A DNA stretch of 64,000 bases from Baylisascaris procyonis (taxonomy: Eukaryota > Nematoda > Chromadorea > Rhabditida > Ascarididae). A program made the translations under genes and the position numbers. The notes under the pieces were generated by a model. It was not told the DNA's origin, made no database searches, and saw nothing but the letters and a program-made list of their open reading frames with translations. The stretch covers positions 4,012,501-4,076,500 of the forward strand of contig JAZARR010000213.1 of NCBI GenBank assembly GCA_037389465.1, given 5' to 3'. Shown piece by piece: positions 47,301 through 55,991 of the stretch. How positions within the stretch are numbered: the stretch's first letter is position 1; every line of letters begins with the position of its first letter.

Positions 47301-50300
47301 CATCTCTCCTTTTTCCTCGCCAAAAATTCTCTTGCGTTTGTACAGTCTAAAATTAAAGTGGCATAAATTATAAAAGCTTTTAACGTAATCGACATAACTG
47401 ATTTATTATGCAACCTTATAGAAGTTCTTCGCCAGAGGGTTTCATCGCTTTGTTTCTTGAATTTTAAGCGAAAATCTTCTTCACAATGCTGAACGATCAT
47501 TTTAAAAAAATTGTCGCAATCAGTTGCGGTTGGTTGCAAAGACAGCATGCAAACTTCTAAATGCATCAGAATTCGGCACATTGCTTATCTCAGTTAAGTA
47601 AAAATATTCCACTTCCGGTTTAAAACGATATGCCTCCTTTACGATGTTGTTTAGCGATGTTTTGTAATAGTGGAACTATTCAACAGTAGCCATATATAAA
47701 CTGGTTTAAGAAACGACGCCACTTCTGTTTTGCACAAAGTTCACATAATTTTGTTTATTATGGCATATCGAATAGTTTACAATTTGTTCTACTCACCGTT
47801 CATATAACTTTTATAATACGACAAACCTGTATTCCGCTTGAAGCGATGCACATGTCGATCAGGAACCGGATGAATTACAAAAATACCATCCGGACGCACT
47901 ATGGTACCTTTCTGAATAAATTACTATTATAGGCAAATAGACTGTTGAAATCTCGCATATAAAGTAGACGCAAAATGTTTACATTCAGTGAGAAATCCTC
48001 AGGAGGTCTAATTTACCTCCGCAATTACTTGACGTGCGGGAAATTGGTTTGCTTTATAACTTGGGAAAAAGGAGAGTGACAAGCACAAATATAAAAAAGG
48101 AATCGACAAACTGAAACAACCGAGAGGTATGCTTCAAATGCTCAAAGGACCGTTTTGCTGCGTAAGTGGTGTCTATTGGATACCTAACATAAATATTTAA
48201 AAAGAGACTCCTTACTGATTGTGCAGTTAGGCTCTTGCTGAAATTTCCTTCTTCTGTTCTACAACGGTCTCATAAGTTTAGACCATAATTCGACCTTTGA
48301 GGGCAAAATTTTAACATTGATTCTACTCGTCAATTTAAACAACAATACAGATACAACTGTCAAACTGGAAATACTGGTTATGGCGGCGAATGGACAACTA
48401 AACTTCAAATATCAAAAATCGTATGGAACTTTAGAAATCCACAGTGAAATGCCTGTCAGGTCTGTCTTATATGGTGACATCAAAATCACAGGCTTTTTAT
48501 TACTTTACTGAATAAATGGAAATTAGTGGTGCTGCTACTTTGCTTATGATTGAATGCGCTTCCTGCTGCCCGGCTAAGCTCTTAAGCTAGTGACACTTCA
48601 ACATTAATATCGGTGAGGTCTTATATCTCTTTATCTCTTTCATCTCGTCTTATATCTCTTTCATTCGATCAATTTTTTTTTTAAAACAATCAACCAATCA
48701 TAAAAGGCTCATGTTCATATAATTGATAACATTAGTGATAATATTATGTATGAAATCACAGCGAATGCAAAGAGAATCCTCTGGCAACTTAGTGACACAG
48801 CTTGTGAGTTGAATTGTGGATACGCTTACCAAATTACCGTCACAAGTGCTGACGGCAGCAAAAGTTTCATTTGAACGATGTTGATAGTGGCAACTTCTCG
48901 GCTGTAAATCGACGCGCAATTGCCCACCGCCGTCTCCGTTGCGATGAATTGTCGTCAAGTGTGAAGAAACTAATGAATTAATGCTCGGTATGAAATCCAA
49001 ATCGTGCTCTTCCTCTTCGATGTTTAACAAGAGCCGTCGCAGCTCGCCATCATCAGAATAAAACGCCTTCGGGAAAACCTCCTTGTAGGATGGCACTTAA
49101 AAATTCGTTACCTAATGCTTAAAATTGAACAAAACTTCAAATAAAAATCCTCAAACGTTTTGCCTTCTTCCAATTACGCTAGCTTATCATATCTAGCATC
49201 CCTCATCTCACATAGTCCTCCTTTCCTGCAAAATTTGTCTCCAATTTATTCGTCCTTTGCATTCAGTTCCTTTCACTAGCATAATGCAGTGCTTGATGCC
49301 ACAAACCCAGGAATCAATATTTGCAACAAATGCACTATGTTCACTGCAAAATGTCAAAAAAGTGATTTCCTTCGGCCCGTTCTAATGGAATCACTTTTTA
49401 GAAGGGTAAAAGCGACTAAAATTTAAATTGCGTAGTTGGCGTTACGAAATTGATAACATCTTCATATAATTGGCAATCGATAAACTGGAAATAACCATAA
49501 TGTCTCTATTGGTGTGTTAAATTTTGAGGAGTTAAACTACCGTAACTATGATTGGAGAGATGTGGCGATACGAATTACTTAAAAATGCTCAACGATCGAA
49601 TTAGTGGCGATGGCCTTCGAGAATGACACGAAGACATCATTCGAAAATGCAGCGAGAAGAAATTTTATGTGGATCATTGAAACGCACTTTCAATGTAAAA
49701 CACCATTTCCGGTGCATCGATCACTCACCGTTGCAATTCAACTGTTTTCCACTCCACCCTTAAGTGGGCATCTATTTTGCTAAATAATCGGATATTAATT
49801 AAATAAATTTGATAAAATGTACGCATTGATTCAATTACTTCAATGACAAAGGAAATTTTTGTTGACAATGTCAAGCAAAAAAGTGCCAATATATTTGTAG
49901 GGGAGTCACGAAGAAGAGAGCATCAATTGCAATCGAAAGCCATCGAAGCGAAAAAGTTTTCAACATAGGTAAAATAAATGCATCTTATTGCACTATGGAT
50001 GTGGTTGGCTGTGAGAGCAAATAAGAGAAAGAAATCCCGAAATCTTTGCAGAGGACGAAAATCTTCTATTGGAGTTGGACCAGAAGTAACCATTTTATGT
50101 CGATTCCTAAATTTCATCAATTGTATCGACCCTGCACTCGACACTGATTTTTAGGAAATCGCAGCAAGAAATTTCTCAAGCGACATTAAAAAGACTTTCG
50201 GATACGTGCACAGTCGGACAAATTTTGGTTGTTATTGTGCAAAATTTTATTAGTTCTCGTGGAAGTTACTCATAAATCATCTAAAGGTACTTAACAATTG

Positions 50301-53300
50301 AAAGATATTTACCATCATGCAATCGTTGTACACCGAAGGTATACCTCAGTTCTTCGGCCGTTAGAAAGGGTGCAATTAAGTCACATATCTGAAACAATTG
50401 TGATCAAACATGATATGTCCATGAAAAATAGGTTTTACAGCTCATCAACACTAACATAGTGCATTACGGCAGTTTAACGTACGCAATTACTAATAGCCGT
50501 CAAAAATGACAGTGACTAAGCAAGCTTGAGCTCAATATTTGAATGCGCTTTCGAATTTACCGGTTGACTAGCAGCTGCCTGTGAAATGAATGGGCGAATT
50601 ATAATTGAATATCGAAATGACCTTGCTTCATAAGTCATAAGCATATAATGGTTCCATGGAGCCAAAATAGAGAATCGTTTCTTTGAATGCTTTTTTTCAT
50701 TCTGCTTTTCAACTATTCTAATTCATTCATCTCTTTCAATATACTTTTCATGACGATTCTTTGCATTTACATCACCACTGTTCTCAATAATTTGCAACGA
50801 ATTTAAGAAATTTGCATAAGCGATTATTGTAGAGGATTTACAATAGTATATCTATGCATAATACTTGTTTATTACATTTTGATAGCCATATATGTAGAAC
50901 TGATTAAGATATAGTTAAACAAAGCAAATGATATATACATAGTTTCGCTAAGATATTGGTGATTTATTTCCTTCTCCATCAATAATTTATCAATAATTTA
51001 TTGGTGATGGAGGAGGAAATAAGATACACACAAGTTTATCGTGCATTTATCTCGTTGGGAATGCATTTATCTCACTCATATTCATCGCATTAAATTTTTC
51101 AACTTTATAAATGGGAATAAGTTCCACTTTGCCCATCAAAATACCACAACAATCGCGAAATTCATTCTATAAAGATAAATGAAATTTAAATAGGCCTCAT
51201 TTCTTTCACGTTCATTGCAGAAATCTCATAAATTCAGTTGGTTGTCACTTTTGGTATGACTGAGAACAAATCGTTATTGATGAGATACTATGACCTCATA
51301 GATTCTTTAAGTGCATTTTAGAAACAAATACGTTACACTTCATCTGTGCCATCACAATCGACGAGTATTTCATTCATAATCACTCAATGAATGAAACGTT
51401 TCTCGGCAATTCAACGAGATCAACACGAATTTTTTATTCATTGAAGTGCATTTATAGCATCGACTTATGAGCACAACAGAAGGAAGGTATATTTACAAAG
51501 CATGACCTCAAGGCATCTGGACATCCTTTCAATAGCATAGGTGACCAAGATCGCTCAAAGAATTCATCGAAAATGTGTGCATAACGACTAATTCATCTCG
51601 TCACATAGACAATGATACTTGGCGAAGAGTTGTGATGAAAAAATTATAGGCAGTCGGCTTTTCCTTAATGTCCTCATATGATTGATCATTCATATTGTTA
51701 AAAACTCTTCTCACTGGTTTGTCACTCGAATGTCAAATATCAAGAAAATATCATCTAATTTTGTTAGATAGCACATTTGATAGAATTCTCTCTCGCTTAT
51801 TTACAGAATATTGTCTCCGTCACAAAAATAGGACAGACAAGAAAACAGCACAATTCATTCATATGAAGTTATAAAATTCAGTTTATTACTCATTCAAAGT
51901 GAACGTTTAGAGCGCATATACACAATATCCTTGAAAAGTGCCAATGCGGAAACTGCATTTCGACGGCTCCACTGTAAGCGGATCATCGCTGGAAGAACTT
52001 GCCGAATTCTTCTCCCCCTCATCTTCTTCATCCTCCTCCTTTTTGTTCTTTTCTTCTTTTTCCCACTCAAGAGGAAGAAGAGTGGAAGGAAAATCCATTG
52101 CCTAGGGTTGGCGGGATAGGGCTAATTATTTTGGGTCCATGGTAATAACTGAGAAAGATTTTTTGGTTTCGTTTAGCTCTCAAGGAACACTACACAATGA
52201 GTTAAACGTTCTATACTTCTTTGCTCATAGTCATTGACTGTATAGGAAAAAAAGTGATATTTTCTCCACGGCAAGGACTCAATACCCGACTATGGTTTCA
52301 ATAACCTCGTACTAAGGCTGTAGTTGTTATTTATGCTGTATTCTTATCCCTCCTTTTACTTTGGAAACATGCATGCATAACAAAAGAATGCACCCCTTTG
52401 GAATACCTGCCCCACTCTTGATCGTCAAATTCAAAAGATGTCTCCCTTCTCTTTTCACTGCCGTAATGACCCCATATAAGTGTACGTGTTATGTAGGGTA
52501 TAAAAACCTTGTACACTAGTGAACAAAAGAAAAAGTTTTCAAGAGTTAGTGTATTCCGAGTGGTTTCCGGTTTACCGCATAAAAAATCATCATAAAGGGG
52601 ATACTTCTCAGCTCGAGGTGAACTTATGTCATTTCATGCAATAGCATAACAAATAACTGTAAGACAGGCAGCAAGAACGAGAAAACGAACAAAAACATGT
52701 ATACTCGTATATAGGAATAACATGATGATTGGATACTACTATTCCAATGAAATGGATTGGTCTCTGAACCAGACTGAGAATGGTGTAAAATAATCTAAGC
52801 AATAAAATGCGGTCATTCGATAGAAGAAGTATTTAAAAAAGTACACTGATAAGCCGGAACATGATTTGTTCTATTCCATTGGTCATCTAAGAAAACAACA
52901 AACCTTTGACAAAGTACGATTTCGGCCTTTTTGTTCAAACTATTTAACATTCTAATGGAAACTGATGCCTTCGCTCAATGGAAAAAAAGGTTCAAATAAA
53001 GCAATGAAAAAAGGCAGCGAGTACAGTTGGCAGAAAACCACCTCCCAGTGGCTGAAGTCTTGTGAATGAGCTTGCGATGGCTCCATTTGCAGATAAAAGT
53101 TCAACTCAATTTGCCCCATTGCTTTTATTTTGCAAGATCATTCACCTCACTGCTGGTCACTCATAATGTTGGCTTTCTTTAGAAAGTAAATAAGCAATCG
53201 AAATTGTAGCTACTTACTTGACTAGAGAAGCACTTAACAGATAGTAATTATATTTGCCGAGTAATAACTCTCATTTCCATCTAAGATATTTTCGAAAGTT

Positions 53301-55964
53301 GACCACATTTTTTGCGGAGATCAATATTTGTATTTTAACACCTAAAGCAGGAAGTAACGCATATCCAGATCTTCTGCATTGATCTATCTTGCGCAATTTA
53401 CACATGCGCACAAAAGAAATGTTACTGTCAAATGATTCATTTTATGCAAATCATGAAATTCTATTGAATTTACATATTCTAACCAACAATTTATGTGAAT
53501 TTATATCTTTTCGCATATATTCAGAAAATGTCTTTCAGAATGAAATCGAACCAAACAATTTGGTACATATAATCTATGACGCTCAATTTAATTCAGTTCA
53601 ATTATGCCTGCATTATATGACATATTTTGACGTATATATTGAGAGGAGCGTTTAAATTTTGCAGTATGATCTTCAAAAATCGATTAAAGGTGATATCCTG
53701 AGTACACCAACATGATTAATCATTAAACTCGATGAAATTTTTACATCGATAATTAATATGAAATTTTTTACAAATTTCATTTGAGTGATTTCTATCGTTT
53801 AAATACAACATTTAAGGCGTATTGTCGATGAAATGTTATCAATGTATGAGCCTACGAGGATGTCGTTCGTCACTATTTTGACGTTCTAAAGTTTCAGCGG
53901 CGTTTTTCAAAAGGTTTCCTTCAAAAGTACACTGCCTTTTCAACGTCAAATATTGACAACGTTTGTTTCGTTTTGTTGGTATCGAAATGTCGCCATATCT
54001 CGACTGAAGTTTCCTCTAAATGAACGTTTATTGATATGTGCACAAAATTGAGTTTTTTTTTTTTTTTTTTTTTTGCATAGGAGGTGGCAGCTATTCACTT
54101 CTCAGCATCATACCTCGATGATACGTGAAATTGTGATTAGAGGCAATAAGGTGAAATATGCAATAGATTTGTGTATTTTTTTCTGCACATTCATGTTTTA
54201 AGCGCCTAATTGAAGTCTCATTGAAAAGGATTTTCGATCGTCATATCGAAAAGTGAGAATGCATGAAACGGGTATGAAAGAGGAGAGACATTAACACGAA
54301 TCAACGTTGTGTAACGAATTGCACGATTGCCTTACGTCATAGTTTATAAGCAACAACTACGAACATTGTCATATATATTCTGAAAAGCGCCCATCAAGTC
54401 ATTCGCATTTTTGAAAATCGCAGAAACCAACTATTTGTATGAAGGCATATTTTGTCTATTCTACTATAACATAGGTTTTGCCGCAATATTTCGGCAATAG
54501 TCACATAATTTTGTTATTAATTCGATAACGTTCACAAATCACGTGATTACCTTAGAAGTAATATAGGACGGTGTTACGCATATGTAAGATAAAGAAACGC
54601 GCCAAACGAGCAAAATTTTCTCAATAAAGCATGATTCAAAATAGTAATACAATGAGTTATGCTGAAAATAATACAAATAACAGTGCACTTTCCATGAGAT
54701 ACATTGAAAAAAGTTGACCCTGGAAGATTTAAATTTTACACAATTGTATGGGAATTGAGGGAGAGGCGGATATATTGAGCCTTTTGAAATATTCAACGGA
54801 AGTTTTCTTTACTTCCTCCCTCATTTCCTAAAATGGGAAATATTTCGACTTTCTGCTGAGATCCTTGTCATCTAATTGCGCTGAATGAATCGACTGCTCG
54901 GCTGAAAATCATGTAGGAACGTCAAAGTAGAGGAAATCTTAACAATTGGATTATTCAAAAGCCAACAATCATCACGATATGAGGGTGGATGAAACTTTAG
55001 CGAATAAGAACAAATGACTATAGATGAATATCAGTTGAAGAGAATAAACGTCACTTGTGGCGTGTTGTGATGTATCTCTCATATCATTACTATTAGCTCA
55101 TATCGAATCTTTAAATATTTTCTAATCGAAGTGGCGAGAGCAAAGAAAATCGCGTCACAAAGAGGCATAGAAAAAAAAATGTTTTGACGAAGATTGTGAA
55201 GTGGTGACATTTAAAAAAATAAAATCCTGTTTCAAAGAATGCTTCATATAATTCTCTACTTGTTTCTTCTTTGTCACATTCATTAATCTCTCACACTTCA
55301 CAATGCAAACATAATGACATATTCATAATGCAGACATAAATCTCAGTTTGCTTAACTCTCTTTTTTTCCTTTTATTCAACAAATCCTTTCATTTGATCAA
55401 TTTCTTTATCACTCATAATTATCAATTGATTTCACCTCATTTGGTGAAGTTCAAATGTTATCACTGCTGAAAATCTTCTAAATTTGTATAGCGCATTTTC
55501 GTTGTTTTTTGTTCACTTGAATAGTGTGAATTTTTGATGACAGGGAATGGAAAGAGAACGAAAGTCGATGAGGCAAAGAGAGAAATTCCCTCATTAGGAA
55601 TTTTTTCTTTAGAGCAATTTTGAATTCATAAATAAAATTTCTATCACAAAACAATTTTCAATTCACCTCATCCCCGCACGTAATCTTTCGCTCCAAACTG
55701 GTCTCCAGTTCATGCTTCCCCATCTCACTGCCTACCTCCCCGGTCACGTCCAGCTATTAGCGTTATTTCAAATTTTCGTATTCATTGCCTATTGCAGGGT
55801 CATTCATACTTCATATATAGATCACCTTCATGCCTTTAAATTTCTGATGTTTTATCAACTTTGAAACTGTCGACAAGAGAGGGATTCTGCAAATTTTGAA
55901 TTGCAGCAAAGGCAACAGCGAATAAGAGGTACGAGATTATTGCAAAGAGGAATATCATAGCCAT
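23300..55964 (-). CDS. ADAMTS secreted metalloprotease with seven TSP1 repeats, 19 exons, complete
   Basis: Exons in transcript order: 55964-55860, 50388-50313, 49095-48830, 47911-47797, 47064-46889 (3' end provisional), 45137-44943, 44493-44375, 44263-44117, 42949-42821, 39865-39733, 38198-38034, 35895-35686, 35020-34901, 33787-33609, 29220-29009, 28582-28440, 26392-26256, 25181-24937, 23433-23300. They total 1001 codons plus stop. Seen: signal peptide; propeptide with RFKR (about 172-175) and FCG (Cys about 210); metalloprotease from about 247 with HELGHSVGMRHD (zinc ligands about 395, 399, 405; Glu 396) and a Met-turn at about 416; disintegrin-like domain; TSP1; short Cys-rich part; six more TSP1. 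ADAMTS proteins are secreted proteases of extracellular matrix and procollagen. Size is closer to the shorter nematode ADAMTS proteins than to giant GON-1, but orthology is not established. A Thr-rich alternative tail is possible. Confidence 0.94.
23862..23867 (-). terminator. Candidate polyadenylation signal for the Thr-rich-tail isoform
   Basis: AATAAA on the minus strand about 590 bases past the tail stop and before exon 19, so it could end a short transcript. Weak, since AATAAA is common here. Confidence 0.25.
24458..24936 (-). CDS. Alternative ADAMTS C-terminus: Thr/Ser-rich tail by intron retention
   Basis: Without splicing at the exon 18 donor the frame stays open for 159 more codons and stops at 24458. 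The tail is rich in Thr and Ser with Pro and Glu, like a mucin-type O-glycosylated stem, then a basic stretch ([10 protein letters not shown]) and a C-terminal part with N-glycosylation sequons (NGT, NNS, NTT). Composition looks coding, not intronic. It would give a protein of about 1116 residues lacking the last TSP1. Whether this is a second isoform, the main one, or a linker with an unseen donor is not decided by the sequence. Confidence 0.6.
24937..25181 (-). CDS. ADAMTS exon 18: TSP1 repeats 5-6 and start of 7
   Basis: Completes repeat 5 ([16 protein letters not shown]), carries all of repeat 6 ([32 protein letters not shown]), and ends EWDATWG at a strong GTAAGG donor, phase 1. The same frame runs on through the donor into a Thr-rich tail. 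Confidence 0.94.
26256..26392 (-). CDS. ADAMTS exon 17: TSP1 repeats 4-5
   Basis: Completes repeat 4 (SCNLGSC) and begins repeat 5 ([22 protein letters not shown]). The fit to exon 18 needs a GC donor after ACAAG (phase 2); no GT gives this frame. Confidence 0.9.
26393..28439 (-). other. ADAMTS intron 16 (2.0 kb)
   Basis: Between TSP1 exons 16 and 17; GTATGT donor and TTCTAG acceptor. Nothing else recognised. Confidence 0.75.
28440..28582 (-). CDS. ADAMTS exon 16: TSP1 repeats 3-4
   Basis: Completes repeat 3 (VRQCDMGSC) and begins repeat 4 ([23 protein letters not shown]). CAG acceptor, GTATGT donor, phase 0 out. Confidence 0.95.
29009..29220 (-). CDS. ADAMTS exon 15: TSP1 repeats 2-3
   Basis: Completes repeat 2 ([16 protein letters not shown]) and begins repeat 3 ([23 protein letters not shown]). 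Donor GTGAGA, phase 1. Confidence 0.94.
29221..33608 (-). other. ADAMTS intron 14 (4.4 kb)
   Basis: Bounded by a GTCGGT donor and a TTTTAG acceptor in transcript orientation. AT-rich, no further exon, RNA gene or mobile element recognised. Confidence 0.7.
29977..29996. repeat. Poly-A run of 20
   Basis: Homopolymer within the ADAMTS intron between exons 14 and 15. Confidence 0.95.
33609..33787 (-). CDS. ADAMTS exon 14: end of Cys-rich part, TSP1 repeat 2 first half
   Basis: Joins exon 13 as [12 protein letters not shown], then a Cys- and Ser-containing linker, then [20 protein letters not shown]. The donor GTCGGT is weak, but it is the choice that yields [12 protein letters not shown] across the junction (phase 2). 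Confidence 0.88.
34901..35020 (-). CDS. ADAMTS exon 13: Cys-rich segment
   Basis: Encodes [11 protein letters not shown] and [19 protein letters not shown], matching the D-G-x-x-C...C-x-x-G-x-C core of the ADAMTS Cys-rich domain. Phase 0 both ends, donor GTTAGT. A perfect GTAAGT lies inside the exon. Confidence 0.9.
35686..35895 (-). CDS. ADAMTS exon 12: first (central) TSP1 repeat
   Basis: After [20 protein letters not shown] then [17 protein letters not shown] and CVG, the central ADAMTS TSP1, which has a longer loop ([13 protein letters not shown]) than usual. Ends at GTATTT, phase 0. It continues into Cys-rich sequence [10 protein letters not shown]. Confidence 0.94.
38034..38198 (-). 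CDS. ADAMTS exon 11: disintegrin-like domain end
   Basis: Encodes [20 protein letters not shown] and KWCELGRCV, matching the family C-x-x-x-W-C...A-x-x-G-T-x-C-G...W-C-x-x-G-x-C. Phase 0 at both ends; donor GTTACA. Confidence 0.94.
39276..39500. repeat. CA-rich imperfect microsatellite/minisatellite
   Basis: Over 200 bases of ACACA units interrupted by T and G, in the ADAMTS intron between exons 10 and 11. It creates a long Val/Cys-rich frame on the minus strand that is not a gene. Confidence 0.9.
39733..39865 (-). CDS. ADAMTS exon 10: disintegrin-like domain start
   Basis: Encodes [29 protein letters not shown], matching C-L...L-P...P-G-x-x-Y-x-x-x-x-Q-C-x-x-x-x-G-P of ADAMTS disintegrin-like domains. 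Donor GTAGCA, phase 0. Confidence 0.94.
41283..41325. repeat. TA dinucleotide microsatellite, about 21 copies
   Basis: Uninterrupted TA run inside the ADAMTS intron between exons 9 and 10. It sits in the middle of a 244-codon plus-strand open frame. Confidence 0.95.
42821..42949 (-). CDS. ADAMTS exon 9: end of zinc motif and Met-turn
   Basis: After TTTAG it completes the zinc site as SVGMRHDE (third ligand His 405, then Asp) and has SKHIMSSS, the Met-turn. Ends LQRL plus two bases at a GTTAGT donor, phase 2. Confidence 0.94.
44117..44263 (-). CDS. ADAMTS exon 8: catalytic domain with HELGH
   Basis: Encodes [19 protein letters not shown] (family G-x-A-x-x-x-x-M-C-x-P) and [10 protein letters not shown], with zinc ligands His 395 and His 399 and catalytic Glu 396. 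GTGAGC donor interrupts the zinc motif in phase 2. Confidence 0.96.
44375..44493 (-). CDS. ADAMTS exon 7: catalytic domain, middle
   Basis: Encodes [13 protein letters not shown] and WDHAFLLTG, matching the family F-C-x-W/F-Q...D-x-A-x-L-L-T segment. Phase 0 in, phase 2 out at a GTATGT donor, giving LLTGYDIHRG across the junction. Confidence 0.93.
44943..45137 (-). CDS. ADAMTS exon 6: start of catalytic domain
   Basis: 65 codons after TTTTAG. Begins [15 protein letters not shown], the first beta strand and helix of the reprolysin fold, and continues to [15 protein letters not shown]. Donor GTATGC, phase 0. Confidence 0.92.
46392..46409. repeat. Perfect 18-base palindrome
   Basis: GAGAAGTGATCACTTCTC, in the ADAMTS intron between exons 5 and 6. 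Confidence 0.95.
46889..47064 (-). CDS. ADAMTS exon 5: propeptide end, candidate cysteine switch
   Basis: After TTTTCAG the frame reads [16 protein letters not shown] then DDFCGIES, whose Cys (about 210) is a candidate cysteine switch, then an acidic Ser-rich stretch. The 3' end is uncertain: 46889 is the last phase-0 GT (GTGGGT) that joins exon 6, but it is a weak donor and the frame stays open to about 46808. A small undetected exon between 45137 and 46889 is possible. Confidence 0.65.
47797..47911 (-). CDS. ADAMTS exon 4: propeptide, RFKR site
   Basis: Follows TTCAG and continues exon 3 as [18 protein letters not shown], matching the family G-x-I...I-x-P-x-P pattern. HRFKRN gives a furin-type R-x-K-R site at about 172-175. 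Donor GTGAGT, phase 1. Confidence 0.93.
48619..48657. repeat. Short tandem repeat of TCTTATATCTCTTTCAT units
   Basis: About two imperfect copies of a 20-odd-base CT-rich unit, just downstream of ADAMTS exon 3. Confidence 0.6.
48830..49095 (-). CDS. ADAMTS exon 3: propeptide core
   Basis: 88 codons. Acidic stretch, then [16 protein letters not shown] and [20 protein letters not shown], close to the Pep_M12B propeptide pattern C-x-Y-x-G...S-x-A-x-S-x-C-x-G-x-L. Contains one NET sequon. Donor GTAAGC, phase 0. Confidence 0.93.
50313..50388 (-). CDS. ADAMTS exon 2: propeptide start
   Basis: TTTCAG acceptor, 25 codons plus 1 base encoding [19 protein letters not shown], donor GTAAAT. Its phase 1 end joins exon 3 to read [12 protein letters not shown], a continuous propeptide segment. 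Confidence 0.85.
50964..51022. repeat. Imperfect inverted repeat, arms about 22-25 bases
   Basis: TTATTTCCTTCTCCATCA on the left matches the complement of the right arm TGATGGAGGAGGAAATAA with one mismatch; the inner part then differs by a small gap. About 13 bases separate the arms. In ADAMTS intron 1. Confidence 0.75.
51907..52098 (-). CDS. Possible small acidic ORF within ADAMTS intron 1
   Basis: 63 codons: a short start, a Glu/Asp/Lys run, SSSSDD, then [19 protein letters not shown] and stop. A CCTAG acceptor-like sequence sits just before the ATG. The Glu-rich part can arise from purine-rich DNA, so chance is likely. It could also be an alternative first exon of the ADAMTS gene. Confidence 0.2.
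   Translation of the reverse strand: MDFPSTLLPLEWEKEEKNKKEEDEEDEGEKNSASSSSDDPLTVEPSKCSFRIGTFQGYCVYAL
54053..54074. repeat. Poly-T run of 22
   Basis: Homopolymer in ADAMTS intron 1. Confidence 0.95.
55860..55964 (-). CDS. ADAMTS exon 1: signal peptide
   Basis: 35 codons from ATG. Residues 3-21 are a strongly hydrophobic segment ending AVAFAA, a plausible signal-peptidase site, followed by a polar stretch. Donor GTTGAT, phase 0, matches exon 2 after a 5.5-kb intron. Linkage to exon 2 rests on phase, strand and need for a signal, not on homology. Confidence 0.72.
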
Positions 55965-55977
55965 TCCAATTGCTGCT

Positions 55978-55991
55978 CTAATGCAAAGAAA
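55978..55991 (-). promoter_or_regulatory. Candidate trans-splice acceptor before the ADAMTS start
   Basis: On the minus strand a T-rich run ends in GCATTAG, then 13 untranslated bases precede the ATG at 55964. It could accept a spliced leader or an upstream non-coding exon. An unspliced reading adds codons back to an ATG at 56048, which would bury the signal peptide and is less likely. Confidence 0.4.

Larger units (their letters stand above)
50389..55859 (-). other. ADAMTS intron 1 (5.5 kb), longest intron
   Basis: From a GTTGAT donor to a TTTCAG acceptor. It holds the inverted repeat at 50964-51022, a poly-T run at 54053-54074 and a 63-codon acidic frame on the minus strand at 51907-52098. 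First introns this long often hold regulatory elements, but none can be identified here. Confidence 0.65.
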
